Positions 35,656 to 44,935 of a stretch of DNA of 64,000 bases are shown one piece after another. This DNA comes from Filomicrobium insigne (lineage in GTDB: Bacteria; Pseudomonadota; Alphaproteobacteria; Rhizobiales; Hyphomicrobiaceae). Location: contig NZ_FNJC01000004.1 in assembly GCF_900104305.1 (NCBI RefSeq), forward strand, positions 1 to 64,000. Direction: 5' to 3'. A program made the position numbers and the translations under genes. The stretch's first letter is position 1. Every line of letters begins with the position of its first letter. A model generated the notes under the pieces. It made no database searches and was not told the origin of the DNA. It worked only from the letters and a program-made list of their open reading frames with translations.

Positions 35656-36096
35656 ATGGCGCTTCATCTCGTAAAACTCTGTGTCGGTGCCGCCTCGATT
35701 GAGGATTTGGCAGCTTGGCAGAGCGGGCGGATGGCGGAGATGGCCGCTGCGGGTGAAACGCCTCGGATATTTCATACAACATTCCAGACGCCCAAGCGGG
35801 GAGACGAACTGCTCGACGGTGGTTCGCTCTATTGGGTGATCAAGGGGCTTATACAGGCGCGGCAAAAACTGATTGCTCTGGAAGAGGGTGCGAAGGCTGA
35901 CGGCTCCAGATGCTGTCATCTCATTCTGGATCAGCAGATCGTACCCGTGCGCCCGGTTCCGCGCCGGGCTTTTCAGGGCTGGAGGTATTTGTCGGCGGCT
36001 GATGCACCAGTCGATTTGTCGGGTGCCGAAGGCGCTGGAGCAGCGGAGATGTCTGCCAAAATGCGGCGTGAACTTGCGGAACTATGTCTCATCTAG
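35656..36096 (+). CDS. DUF1489 family protein
   Basis: 146 residues typical of this alphaproteobacterial family: MALHLVKLCVGA at the start, GGSLYWVIKGLIQARQ in the middle and LVPVRPVPRRAFQGWRYL-like text later. The protein is cytosolic by sequence. The role of DUF1489 is not known to me. A good lineage marker for Alphaproteobacteria. Confidence 0.88.
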   Translation: MALHLVKLCVGAASIEDLAAWQSGRMAEMAAAGETPRIFHTTFQTPKRGDELLDGGSLYWVIKGLIQARQKLIALEEGAKADGSRCCHLILDQQIVPVRPVPRRAFQGWRYLSAADAPVDLSGAEGAGAAEMSAKMRRELAELCLI

Positions 36097-36147
36097 CTTA
36101 AGTGATACGTAGCGGCGTCATATTCAGACAACGCGAGCCTACAACGT

Positions 36148-37253
36148 ATGCCGACCTATCCTTTCCTCACTGATCTTGTGCGTGCGCTCCCCGCGACTGT
36201 CCCCTTTGTCGGGCCGGAGGCCTTGCAACGGATGCGCGGCCGTCCATTCCGAGCGCGCCTTGGGGCCAATGAAAGCGTGTTCGGCCCCTCGCCAAAGTAG
36301 CGGCGATGGAAGCTGCTGCCGCGAGTGCCTTCATGTATGGCGACCCGGAGAACTTTGAATTGCGGGCGGCGATCGCCAAGCATCACGGCGTGAGCATAGA
36401 GAATGTCGCGGTCGGCGAAGGGATCGACGGGCTCTTGGGGCTTGCCGTGAAGGTGGCGGTTGCGCCGGGTGAGGTGGTCGTCACTTCGGATGGCGCCTAC
36501 CCAACCTTCAACTATCATGTTGCGGTTGGCGGTGGGCGCTTGGTGAAGGTGCCGTTTCGAGACGACAAGGAAGATCTTGGCGCGGTGCTGGATGCCGGAC
36601 GAGCTGAGAACGCCAAGATCCTTTACGTTTCAAATCCCAACAATCCGATGGGGTCCTGGTGGTCGGCGTCTGAAATCGAGGGCATGATTTCGGCTCTGCC
36701 TCCGACCGTACTCTACTGTCTTGACGAAGCGTATTGCGATACCGCGCCGCCTGCTGCCGTACCAGACATTGATATTTCGAACCCGCAGGTTTTGCGTTTC
36801 CGCACATTTTCAAAGGCCTATGGGCTCGCCGGGGCCCGTGTCGGTTATGCGCTGGGTGAGGCCGGTTTGATTTCCATGTTCGACAAGATCCGCAATCACT
36901 ACGGCATGTCGCGTTCGGGACAGATTGGTGCGCTGGCGGCTCTTGCGGACCAGGATTACCTAGCCAAGACCGTTGGGCGGATTGCAGCGGGCCGCGACCG
37001 GCTCGCGCAGATTGCCAGGGAGAATGGGCTCGCGCCTTTGCCTTCTGCAACGAATTTCGTGACGATGGACTGTGGTCGCGATGGGACCTACGCCACGCGC
37101 GTTCTCGACGAAATCATAGCCCGCGATGTTTTTGTGCGGATGCCCGGCGTGGCGCCGCTCAATAGGTGCATTCGCGTGACTGTGGGCACACCTGACGATC
37201 TCGACGTGTTTGCGGAGGTCTTGCCGGAGGCTCTGCGCGCGGCCCAGGGGTGA
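36148..37253 (+). pseudogene. PLP-dependent aminotransferase, HisC-like, with one frameshift
   Basis: Fold-type I aminotransferase. ATG 36148 starts MPTYPFLTDLVRALPATVPF and reads to LGANESVFGPSPK, then TAG at 36298. Losing one base there explains it: an extra G in CCAAAGTAG restores the frame to AAMEAAAASAFMYGDPENFEL and the rest, up to 37253. Downstream the active-site Lys is in FRTFSKAYGLAG and the fold motif is VSNPNNPMG. Two readings are possible: a true pseudogene, or a one-base sequencing error. Translation from an internal ATG at 36306 would lack about 50 residues of the substrate-binding arm. Confidence 0.85.
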
Positions 37254-37259
37254 ACTGGC

Positions 37260-38105
37260 TCAGGGCCAACGGTGCAAGCTCCCTTCCGGGAAGGTCCACT
37301 CCGGGGTTTTGAGTGGGCCTTTGACGTTCGCTGTGTACCAAGGGGATGAGGTGTCCGCTGGATTAACCAGCACATGCATATCCTGGGCCGGCATATAGCT
37401 TTGGATCAGCAGGAAACGCTTCTCTCCGGTTGCTTCGTTCTCGACCATGTCTGCGACAAGCACGGCATGGCCGGGAAAGCCGCCTTTGATGAAGACGTCG
37501 CCGACGTCGATCTCAGAGCGCGGCACGGCTTTGAGTTCGCGCTCAAGCGAATAGGTTCCTGCGTAGGCGAAGACTTGAATCATGTAGCGCCGAAAGGATG
37601 CGTAGCTCGAGTCCGCCTTTGCTTTGCGCCGCCAGGACTTGCCGCTTTCAGATGGCCGTTCGCCTTTGGCCCAGCGACTAAAGGGAACACGACCGCCACC
37701 TGTGTAGTTAAATGCAATGTCCCCCTTTTGTCCGGTGGCCCAAAGCCATTCGGCACGCAGACGCATAATCGCATCCGCGCATTGCTGAAGGTCGCGCTTT
37801 CCGACATCGATGTCGATAACGGCCGCGTGCACGTCCTGGCGCCATTTGTGTGCGCCCGTATAGAGCAGCACAGGGCTTCCGGACGGTTTGAGGGGGAGAT
37901 TGCGCAACCAATCTCCGAAGGAGTTTTCAGGAAGCGGGACGCGGCGAAAACCTGGCGGTGGAGCAATGCGCTGCTGAAGCGTCTCCGTGACCTCGTTGGT
38001 TGGCCAGGGGTGCGCCGTGTCAGCATGAGCCTGTGCCAGCCCATTTGCCATAACGGCAAAGAGAAGACCGGCAAGAGTGAACGAAATGCGCGGTATGCGG
38101 TTCAT
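37260..38105 (-). CDS. Secreted DUF4846 family protein
   Basis: 281 residues from ATG 38105 (MNRIPRISFTLAGLLFAVMA), a signal peptide ending near AHADTA. The domain has VLLYTGAHKWRQDVHAAVID and IKGGFPGHAVLVADMVEN, which match DUF4846. Function is not known to me; GxxGHAV with Cys-free context resembles amidase-like folds only weakly. The gene ends 6 bp from the aminotransferase stop, tail to tail, and is divergent from the GNAT-nitrilase fusion. Confidence 0.82.
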   Translation of the reverse strand: MNRIPRISFTLAGLLFAVMANGLAQAHADTAHPWPTNEVTETLQQRIAPPPGFRRVPLPENSFGDWLRNLPLKPSGSPVLLYTGAHKWRQDVHAAVIDIDVGKRDLQQCADAIMRLRAEWLWATGQKGDIAFNYTGGGRVPFSRWAKGERPSESGKSWRRKAKADSSYASFRRYMIQVFAYAGTYSLERELKAVPRSEIDVGDVFIKGGFPGHAVLVADMVENEATGEKRFLLIQSYMPAQDMHVLVNPADTSSPWYTANVKGPLKTPEWTFPEGSLHRWP

Positions 38106-38220
38106 TCCGTGAGGAAGACGCGAACAAACCGGCATGATAATGGCGGGGGCACACGTGACTCTTGGGTTCCGCGGCTCGCGCAGTGAACTTTATGTATTTG
38201 CTGAAGGTGGAGAACATAGT

Positions 38221-39879
38221 TTGGCGAGAAAAGCACCTACATCGGATGACGTTGAGCGTGCCGTCGCTGCAAAGCCGAAATTGATCGTGCGGCGGGCAAA
38301 AACTGACGATGTGCCTCGGATCGTCGAATTGGGGCGCCGTGTTTATGCGCCGGACCCGTCACTGACGGCACGGATGGTCAAGGGGCAGATCAACAACTTC
38401 CCCGAGGGACAGTTCGTTGCCGAGTATGATGGGCGGATTGTCGGTCACTGTGCGACGTTCATCATCTCAGCGGATGTCGGGCTCAAGCCACATACCTGGC
38501 GCGAGATAACGGGCAATGGCTACGCGTCACGCCACGATGCCGATGGTGACTATCTTTATGGGATGGAGATCAGTGTCGATCCGGAATTTCGCCGGTTGCG
38601 GATTGGCCGGAGGCTCTACGCCGCTCGTCAGAATTTGTGCGAGGAATGGCGTCTAAAGGGCATCATTTTCGGTGGCAGAATGCCTGGCTATGGGCGTCGC
38701 CGCCGCCAATACCCCGATCCACACGACTATGTGGAGGCGGTGCGCAACCGGGAGATCCGTGACACGACCATAGGCTTCCAGATCGCCAACGGCTTTGAAG
38801 TGATTGGTGTGCTGGAAGACTACGATCCTGAGGACGTGCAGTCGGCGGGCTATGCAACGCACATGGTTTGGCGCAATCCGCGGTATCCGGATGAGCCAGA
38901 GGGCAAGGGGCAAAGTGACCGGCTGGCGCCCAGCGAAACTGTGCGGGTTGCGACAGTGCAATTGCAGATGCGCGGGTTGATTGATCGCGAGGAATTTAAA
39001 AAGCAGATCGAGTATTTCGTGGACGTCGCTGCGGATTATCGAGCTGATTTTGTCGTGTTTCCCGAAAATGTGACGCTGCAGCTACTGTCGTTAGAGCCTA
39101 AGCCGTTACAGCCCAAAGAAGGTGTTGAGCGCATTGCCGACTACACCGATTGGTTTCTTGAGTTCATGAGCGCGTTTGCGGTCAGTTACAACGTCAATAT
39201 CATTGGTGGAACGCACCCGATCGTCGACAGCGACGGCGAGATCCGCAACGTTTGTTATGTGTTTCTGCGAGATGGTTCGGTTCATCAACGCGACAAGATT
39301 CATCCGACGCCAAGTGAAAGCTACTGGTGGAATATCCGCGGCGGAAACCGGGCGGAGGTCATCAACAGCGACTGTGGGCCGATCGGGATCATGATTTGTT
39401 ATGACAGTGAATTTCCCGAGGTTGCCCGGCATCTTGCCGATCAGGGTGCGATGATCCTGTTCGTGCCGTTCTGTACTGATGAGCGGCGCGCCTATCTCAG
39501 GGTCCGCTATTGTTGCCATGCCCGCGCGATCGAGAACCAATGCTACGTGGTGATGTCGGGCGTGGTCGGCAATCTGCCGAATGTCGAGAACATGGACATT
39601 CATTACGCCGAAAGCTGCATCCTAACGCCGTGTGATTTTGCGTTTGCCCGCGATGGCATTGCAGCCGATACCGCTGCCAACACGGAAACGATTGCATTTG
39701 CGGATCTGTCGATTTCGGATCTGCGCGCGGCCCGAAGCGCCGGCACGGTGCGAAATTTGCAAAACCGGCGGTTCGATCTTTATCGCGTCGCGTGGACAGA
39801 CGGCGATCGGCGGCGTGCGCCAAAGAGGGGCCGGCAGGAGAAGGTATCAGGGCCTCCCGTTACTCCTCCAAAGCCCTAG
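38221..39879 (+). CDS. GNAT acetyltransferase fused to a carbon-nitrogen hydrolase
   Basis: 552 residues from TTG 38221, which has GGTGGAG upstream; an ATG at 38134 is also in frame, with no ribosome site. The first 220 residues form a GNAT domain: LIVRRAKTDDVPRIVELGRR and later VDPEFRRLRIGRRLYAARQ, the acetyl-CoA loop. From about residue 245 the nitrilase domain starts with VRVATVQLQMRGL; its triad is Glu in VVFPENVTLQLL, Lys in RDKIHPTPSE and Cys in IGIMICYDSEFPE. Two reactions in one chain imply an acetylation-plus-amide step on an amine or polyamine, but the substrate is unknown. Fusions of this kind are known. Confidence 0.92.
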   Translation: MARKAPTSDDVERAVAAKPKLIVRRAKTDDVPRIVELGRRVYAPDPSLTARMVKGQINNFPEGQFVAEYDGRIVGHCATFIISADVGLKPHTWREITGNGYASRHDADGDYLYGMEISVDPEFRRLRIGRRLYAARQNLCEEWRLKGIIFGGRMPGYGRRRRQYPDPHDYVEAVRNREIRDTTIGFQIANGFEVIGVLEDYDPEDVQSAGYATHMVWRNPRYPDEPEGKGQSDRLAPSETVRVATVQLQMRGLIDREEFKKQIEYFVDVAADYRADFVVFPENVTLQLLSLEPKPLQPKEGVERIADYTDWFLEFMSAFAVSYNVNIIGGTHPIVDSDGEIRNVCYVFLRDGSVHQRDKIHPTPSESYWWNIRGGNRAEVINSDCGPIGIMICYDSEFPEVARHLADQGAMILFVPFCTDERRAYLRVRYCCHARAIENQCYVVMSGVVGNLPNVENMDIHYAESCILTPCDFAFARDGIAADTAANTETIAFADLSISDLRAARSAGTVRNLQNRRFDLYRVAWTDGDRRRAPKRGRQEKVSGPPVTPPKP

Positions 39880-40244
39880 CTGTGATCGGTTAGGGCGACG
39901 AATTCCGGGTCGTCCTGAGCGCGACGTTCGAACTGCAAGAAGTCGTAGTAGCCGCAGCGCTTGGTATTGGGGTAGTCCCGGCATACCTTGGGGCGTGCTT
40001 TGTAGACGGTGCAACACCGCGCCTTGGTGTCGAAGAACTGGCAGATCTTGCCGTAATGGACGTCCTTCTTGCGGCGCATCGCGTACTTGCGGCCGTATGC
40101 CTCCTCCGTGAACGCCTTGCGCGCTTCCTCAAAGGTCAAGCCATGGTGCTTGCCGAGGCGTACGACGTCACGTTTTTCAAGTGCGATGAGGGGGTACGAG
40201 CAACAATAGCCAGGACATTTGCGGCAATCGTATTGATTGGACAT
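39876..40244 (-). CDS. YkgJ family cysteine-cluster protein
   Basis: 122 residues from ATG 40244 (MSNQYDCRKC). Cys pattern of the UPF0153/YkgJ family: CRKCPGYCCSYP at the start, then ICQFFDTKARCCTVYKARPK with VCRDYP and RCGYYDFL. The Cys could bind zinc or an iron-sulfur cluster. Its stop overlaps the end of the GNAT-nitrilase gene by 4 bp, tail to tail. Confidence 0.88.
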   Translation of the reverse strand: MSNQYDCRKCPGYCCSYPLIALEKRDVVRLGKHHGLTFEEARKAFTEEAYGRKYAMRRKKDVHYGKICQFFDTKARCCTVYKARPKVCRDYPNTKRCGYYDFLQFERRAQDDPEFVALTDHS

Positions 40245-40654
40245 GCGGGGTATCGGACCAAAATCTTGAACGCTTTGGGTAGCTCGACGGGTGTTTCCGG
40301 TCCTCAACAGCGGTGCCGGGGGCGCGCCGAGTTCTAAGGTATTGGCATAACTTATGTAGGGGTGACGTTAAAGCGGAGGTTTTGGTCCTTCGTGCCGGGA
40401 ATGGTGCGGCCAATTGGGCAGCGCCGCCGTCGCAGTGGCTTAAGGTTGTGCACTGCGTTCGCAGTGCAACACTGGGTGTGTCGCATTTGGAATTTCCGCA
40501 GCGACGTGTTCCACCCGTCACACTTTCTCCGTTAAGGTCTGGCTCCGCTAGCGTCTGGTTACACCTGAGGTGGCGGCGGCTAGACGCGTCTGTAGGGTGG
40601 ACGTGATTTTCAGCCTGTTTAGCGGCTGCGACGGCCATTGGGGGTTTTTGCTTG
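40245..40654. other. Intergenic stretch with one short hairpin
   Basis: 410 bp between divergent genes. It has a hairpin TGCACTGCG-TT-CGCAGTGCA at 40449-40468. No small RNA family is recognised and no reading frame is convincing. It must hold the promoters of the YkgJ-type and pentapeptide-repeat genes. Confidence 0.4.
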
Positions 40655-42766
40655 ATGTCAGATTTGAGTAGCGCGACGCCTGACGGCGAGACGCCAGTTA
40701 ATCCCTATAGTCTTCTTGATGCTGTTAATCGGTCCAGCGATACGGCGCATGTGGCGTGGTTGATATTTCTTGGCATCATGACCTACCTCACGATTGCCGT
40801 TGCAGGGGTCACGCACACGAATTTGCTGCTTGAGACGCCGGTATCGCTACCGATCTTCAGTGTCGATATTCCGATTGCGCAGTTCTTTCAGTTCGCGCCA
40901 GTCATACTGGTTCTCTTTCACCTTGGCGTTGTCTCGCAGCTCTCCCTACTAGCGCGTAAGACGTTGGAGTTTGACCACGCCATTCGACTTCTGGAGACCA
41001 GCGACCGGCGGACACATCCGTTGCGCTTGGAATTGCACAACTTCTTCTTCGTTCAGGCGATCGCCGGACCCCACCGTAGCATCGTGATGAGCGCCTTCCT
41101 GCATGGCATGAGCTGGTTGACGCTGTGCATCCTTCCCGTCGTGCTCATCATCTACGTTCAGGTCGTGTTCCTGCCCTATCACAGCGAGCTCATCACATGG
41201 ACACACCGGATCGCGTTGGTTGTTGATGTGACTATGCTCGTACTCATCGGCGTCTTTCTGATGCGGGCGGAAACGTCATTCTTCCGTGCGTTCTGGCGCA
41301 ATACCGTGGCGCATCCAATGACTTTTGTCGTTACGGCGGTGGTGATCAGCGGTGTGACGCTATTTTCTTTCCTGGTTGCAACGATCCCGGGGGAGTTTCT
41401 TGATCGAGTGAGCCGCCCGCTCTTTTATAAGATGGCGCCGGATCGTGATGGGCGACACCCAAGGTACTACAGCGGGTTCATGGCGCCATTCCTCAGCGTC
41501 GATCAGGACGGGGCGCTATTCGGTGTCTTTCGCCGTAATCTTGTTGTCACGGATTCCGACCTGGTAAGCGACAAGGACGTCACGCCGGGTGAACGGACGA
41601 TCACGCTTCGTGGCCGTGACCTTCGTTACGCGCGTTTTGACCGGTCCGATCTGCATCAGGCCGATTTTACCGGAGCGGATCTTTCTCACGCCAGTTTTTA
41701 CGGTGCGGATTTGCGTAACGCTTGGCTCCAGTGCGCCGAAATCAATGAACTGCGTTTGAGAGGCAATCGCGGGCAAGCCAAATGCGTGAAGGCCATCAAC
41801 ACGGACTTTACGCAAGCTAATATGAGCGGTGCCTTGATGCAGGGCATCGATGGGCGTGGGGCAAAATTTGAAGAAACAACGCTCGTTAGCGCTGAACTGG
41901 TGGAAGCGGTACTCACAGGCGCGGACTTTGCGCAGGCGCGGCTCGAGAAGGCTTCTATGGTTGGTGAGGTGATGGCTGATGGCGCTAACTTCGGATTGGC
42001 CTCACTCCAAGGGGTTAACCTGAAAGGTGCGCGTCTGATCGGCGCGGATTTCCGTAGTGCGTCGATGCAGGCCGCGATCCTCGATTTCGCGAATATGCAG
42101 GGGGCTATGCTGCAAGGTGCGGATCTCGAAGCGGCCAGCCTCTACAAGGTTAAGCTGGAGGGTGCCGACTTCTCGCGCGCAAACGTTGCGGCTGCGGATT
42201 TCAACGGTAGCACTGTTTGGATGGCGAAGCCTCCCGAGGCTAACAAGAGCCAACTCGTGGATTTAAGCGACGTAGCCGTGCGTCCGCTTGCCGAGGAGGA
42301 TCAGCAAGCCCTTCACAGAGCGGTCGAGGATATCGATAGCCGTCGGCTTCGCGAGCAGGTGCAAGGATTGGTCGCGCCCTTGATGGACGAGACCGCGACG
42401 AAGGCTTGGGCAAATTCATCGGAACGCCGGCAATGGGATAGCTTGGTTCGGTCCACAGCAGTCGGCTCCGTCCCGCAACCTCGGCCGGTGTCAACCGCAT
42501 CTATCGGCGTGGAGCCCACGCTCGCGGCTGATAACTACAAGTCGCAGGTTACATCACATCTCAATAGCATTGTTTGTCGAACACGCTGGTCCAACGGTTC
42601 CGTGGCGACTGGCGTCGTGATTCGTGCCATTGCCCCGCAGTTTCGAGGGGACATGGTCGCTATTTATGACCGGCTGAATCGTGGAGATTGTGCAGCGTCG
42701 AAAGGTGTTCCTGAGGATGTATTCCGCGACCTCACCGTGGCTGCGGATCGGGCCATGGGACGATGA
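40655..42766 (+). CDS. Membrane-anchored pentapeptide-repeat protein
   Basis: 703 residues. Residues 25-250 contain about five transmembrane helices (VAWLIFLGIMTYLTIAVAGV is the first). From about 315 to 520 there are pentapeptide repeats of the A(D/N)LxX form, for example YARFDRSDLHQADFTGADLS and ANFGLASLQGVNLKGARLIG, which make a right-handed quadrilateral helix. The last 180 residues are helical. The gene lies 2.2 kb from gyrA; some soluble pentapeptide proteins (Qnr, MfpA) bind gyrase, but the membrane anchor makes that unlikely here. The function is unknown. Confidence 0.87.
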   Translation: MSDLSSATPDGETPVNPYSLLDAVNRSSDTAHVAWLIFLGIMTYLTIAVAGVTHTNLLLETPVSLPIFSVDIPIAQFFQFAPVILVLFHLGVVSQLSLLARKTLEFDHAIRLLETSDRRTHPLRLELHNFFFVQAIAGPHRSIVMSAFLHGMSWLTLCILPVVLIIYVQVVFLPYHSELITWTHRIALVVDVTMLVLIGVFLMRAETSFFRAFWRNTVAHPMTFVVTAVVISGVTLFSFLVATIPGEFLDRVSRPLFYKMAPDRDGRHPRYYSGFMAPFLSVDQDGALFGVFRRNLVVTDSDLVSDKDVTPGERTITLRGRDLRYARFDRSDLHQADFTGADLSHASFYGADLRNAWLQCAEINELRLRGNRGQAKCVKAINTDFTQANMSGALMQGIDGRGAKFEETTLVSAELVEAVLTGADFAQARLEKASMVGEVMADGANFGLASLQGVNLKGARLIGADFRSASMQAAILDFANMQGAMLQGADLEAASLYKVKLEGADFSRANVAAADFNGSTVWMAKPPEANKSQLVDLSDVAVRPLAEEDQQALHRAVEDIDSRRLREQVQGLVAPLMDETATKAWANSSERRQWDSLVRSTAVGSVPQPRPVSTASIGVEPTLAADNYKSQVTSHLNSIVCRTRWSNGSVATGVVIRAIAPQFRGDMVAIYDRLNRGDCAASKGVPEDVFRDLTVAADRAMGR

Positions 42767-42810
42767 AACGCGGGCTATCTGGTGGGACGCGCGATGCCGA
42801 GTGGTGGCGG

Positions 42811-42855
42811 TTGCGCGCTTAACCGCTCCATACTATATTGGAACATAAAGAGAAC
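42811..42855 (+). promoter_or_regulatory. Promoter overlapped by a LexA (SOS) box, ahead of ssb
   Basis: GAAC-N7-GAAC at 42841-42855 is the alphaproteobacterial LexA box. Immediately upstream is TTGCGC (42811-42816), 17 bases, then TATATT (42834-42839), a good sigma-70 promoter; the LexA box lies on the expected start point. The spacing suggests direct repression. It is 245 bp before ssb, leaving a long leader. Confidence 0.75.
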
Positions 42856-43099
42856 AAAAGATTCAGATTCTGATGGAGCCGCGCGCAGCTTGTTGTTGAA
42901 AAGGCTGTCGACCGGTGATGCGAGTGTTGGAATGGGCGCTAGGGTGGCCTCGATGACTCGCCAATTTTGTCGTTCTCCCAGAATACTGAGGGGAGCGATC
43001 TACACAGGCTCTGTTCGCGTGGCAGTTGGCGTCGACCGGCTATTACGGCCTACGTAAGCGCTGCTGAGCGGCAGAGTTGAAAAGCATAAGGAGCCTATT
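42856..43099. other. Leader between the SOS promoter and ssb
   Basis: About 245 bp with no convincing reading frame in the plus direction. AAGGAG before ATG 43100 is the ssb ribosome site. In other alphaproteobacteria uvrA stands near ssb; no uvrA is in this window. Confidence 0.4.
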
Positions 43100-43606
43100 A
43101 TGGCTGGTTCAGTGAACAAGGTGATCCTCGTCGGAAATCTCGGGCGCGATCCGGAAATCCGCCGGACGCAGGATGGCAGACCTATCGCTAACCTGCGCGT
43201 TGCGACGACTGAAACCTGGCGCGATAAGAATTCCGGCGAGCGGCGTGAGAAAACCGAATGGCATTCGGTTGTTATATTCAACGAAGGCCTGTGCCGGATC
43301 GCCGAGCAGTATCTGCGAAAAGGGACGAAGGTTTATATCGAGGGTCAGCTGCAGACACGAAAGTGGCAGGACCAGTCCGGAGCCGATCGCTATTCGACCG
43401 AAGTCGTGCTTCAGGGCTTTAACGGCAATCTCACAATGCTGGACGGGCGGAGTGGCGGTGCCAGCAGCGGCATGCAGGAAGGTGGCCAGTCCGACTACGG
43501 TGATCCAGGTGGCGGCCGTGGGGGATATGACGAGCCGCGCGGTGGCAGCGGCGGTGGATCATCTGGCGGCTTCGATAAGACGCTCGACGATGAGATTCCA
43601 TTCTAG
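43100..43606 (+). CDS. ssb: Single-stranded DNA-binding protein
   Basis: 168 residues. N-terminal OB fold: [20 protein letters not shown], then [20 protein letters not shown] and [16 protein letters not shown]. Gly-rich linker after residue 115, then the acidic tip DDEIPF that binds repair and replication partners. It has a strong AAGGAG Shine-Dalgarno, a LexA-controlled promoter upstream and a classic terminator downstream. Replication, recombination and repair protein. Confidence 0.97.
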   Translation: MAGSVNKVILVGNLGRDPEIRRTQDGRPIANLRVATTETWRDKNSGERREKTEWHSVVIFNEGLCRIAEQYLRKGTKVYIEGQLQTRKWQDQSGADRYSTEVVLQGFNGNLTMLDGRSGGASSGMQEGGQSDYGDPGGGRGGYDEPRGGSGGGSSGGFDKTLDDEIPF

Positions 43607-43643
43607 AAGATACTCTGTCCTTCCTCTGACGGAACATATATTT

Positions 43644-43680
43644 AGAGCGCACTCCTTCGGTAAGGAGTGCGCTCTTTGCT
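43644..43680 (+). terminator. Rho-independent terminator of ssb
   Basis: Perfect 14-bp stem: AGAGCGCACTCCTT (43644-43657), loop CGGT, AAGGAGTGCGCTCT (43662-43675), then TTTGCTT. It lies between ssb and the convergent PRC-barrel gene and could serve both, with TTTAG-type bases less favourable on the minus side. Confidence 0.9.
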
Positions 43681-43713
43681 TGAAGGGGAATGCCGTTAGG
43701 CCTGCCGTCCGAA

Positions 43714-44415
43714 CTACTTCGTCTCGGGGGCTTTTTCTGCCGGTGGTTGAGCAGGGGGAGCCGCGGCCGGGGCTTCTCCTGCTGGTTTTTCAGGAGACTG
43801 CTTGTTGGTCTCTGCGGCTTCTTTAGCCTTCTCATAGACTTCGGCTGCGGCTTCTTTAGCCTTGTCATAGGCCTTAGTTGCTGTCTCTTTGGCCTTTTCG
43901 TAAGCGGGTCCCGCTTCTTCTTTAGCCTTTTCGTAAGCTTCCTTCGCGGCTTCTGTGCTCTTATCCGTCAGCTCGCGGGCTTTCTCCATTGCGCGCTGAA
44001 GAAGAGATTTCTGCGGCTCAGCACGTACAAATGGTGCGACGGCGGTAAGCATTTCCTTGGATACGTTGGGAAGCACGATAACGCGCTTTCCATCGGTCTC
44101 ACGGAACTCTAAGGCGCTTAGACGTACACCGATGCGTTTGCCGGCGATGCCGAGGAAGCCGCCGGTGCCAATGACAACGCCGTGCACGCGATTCCAGTCG
44201 TTCAGGATAATGTCTTCGATATCGCCGATGATCTTGCCTTCGGTGTTCTGGACGACTGCGCCGATCAAAACATCCTTGGCCAAATAGTGGGCTTCCGGCT
44301 GAGCTTCAATAAACGTATTTGGCGGAAGCGCGACTGCAGGTTTGTCCTGAGCCAACGCGGGTATGACGAATGCAAAGATGGCGAGAGCGGCAACGGTCGT
44401 CTTCAGGGCATTCAT
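43714..44415 (-). CDS. Secreted PRC-barrel protein with LEA-like repeat tail
   Basis: 233 residues from ATG 44415 (MNALKTTVAALAIFAFVIPA), a signal peptide. Residues about 40-115 form a PRC-barrel (GAVVQNTEGKIIGDIEDIIL and LGIAGKRIGVRLSALEF). From about 145 to 215 come eleven-residue-like helical repeats built on AKEAYEKAKEEAG and KAYDKAKEAAAEV, as in group 3 LEA proteins, then a Pro/Ala tail. This suggests a periplasmic protein whose tail folds on drying or membrane contact. Known PRC-barrel proteins of Hyphomicrobiales often occur with such tails. The function is not established. Confidence 0.85.
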   Translation of the reverse strand: MNALKTTVAALAIFAFVIPALAQDKPAVALPPNTFIEAQPEAHYLAKDVLIGAVVQNTEGKIIGDIEDIILNDWNRVHGVVIGTGGFLGIAGKRIGVRLSALEFRETDGKRVIVLPNVSKEMLTAVAPFVRAEPQKSLLQRAMEKARELTDKSTEAAKEAYEKAKEEAGPAYEKAKETATKAYDKAKEAAAEVYEKAKEAAETNKQSPEKPAGEAPAAAPPAQPPAEKAPETK

Positions 44416-44935
44416 ACGGGGATTTTCCTTGTCAAACGGAGGCACGGACATCGTTTCGCGATATGGTAGTGAACGACAAATGCTACTAGACCAGCACGCC
44501 GAAAGTACGGCTTGTCGGTCCAGCTACAGAATTGCACTGAAGTGCTGTGAATAACATCTGTTTCATGCTCAGGTTAATCGGTTCCGCGCGGGCTTGGAAG
44601 CAGGATCTATCGGGAATTCTTGCTCTTAGCTGTGCGAGTTAAAGACGATCAGATGACCGCTTGTCGGCGAAATGCTCTAAAAGGACACTGTGACGGCACC
44701 AAGTCATCTGAGTACACATCAATACCGTTCGCTTCCCGATAATCGAGAGACAACCTAAACCTCTGTGGATGTGGAAAAAAACAGCGTGTGGGCATGTGCT
44801 TGCAGGCCACATTGCTCTATTGTGGTAGAGTAGGGTATCTAAGCGATACGCAAATTTTATGACGCGCGAGTCGTTGCTAACGAGCACCGCGTGTTCTCTG
44901 AACAAAACTCAACTGTTCACTCAACGGATCCCTAA
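44416..44935. promoter_or_regulatory. Divergent region with a candidate gyrA promoter
   Basis: 520 bp before gyrA. A candidate -35 TTGCTC (44812-44817) is followed after 18 bases by -10 TATCTA (44836-44841), about 95 bp from the GTG. GTTCTCTGAAC at 44892-44902 is a short palindrome next to the gene. No other gene or RNA is recognised. Confidence 0.45.

Noticed and set aside
40655-42766. Qnr-like quinolone-protection protein
   Set aside because: Qnr and MfpA are short and soluble; this protein is 703 residues with membrane helices and a long helical tail.
42782-43057. A 91-codon frame between the pentapeptide gene and ssb
   Set aside because: It covers the SOS promoter and has no domain or good ribosome site; treated as leader.
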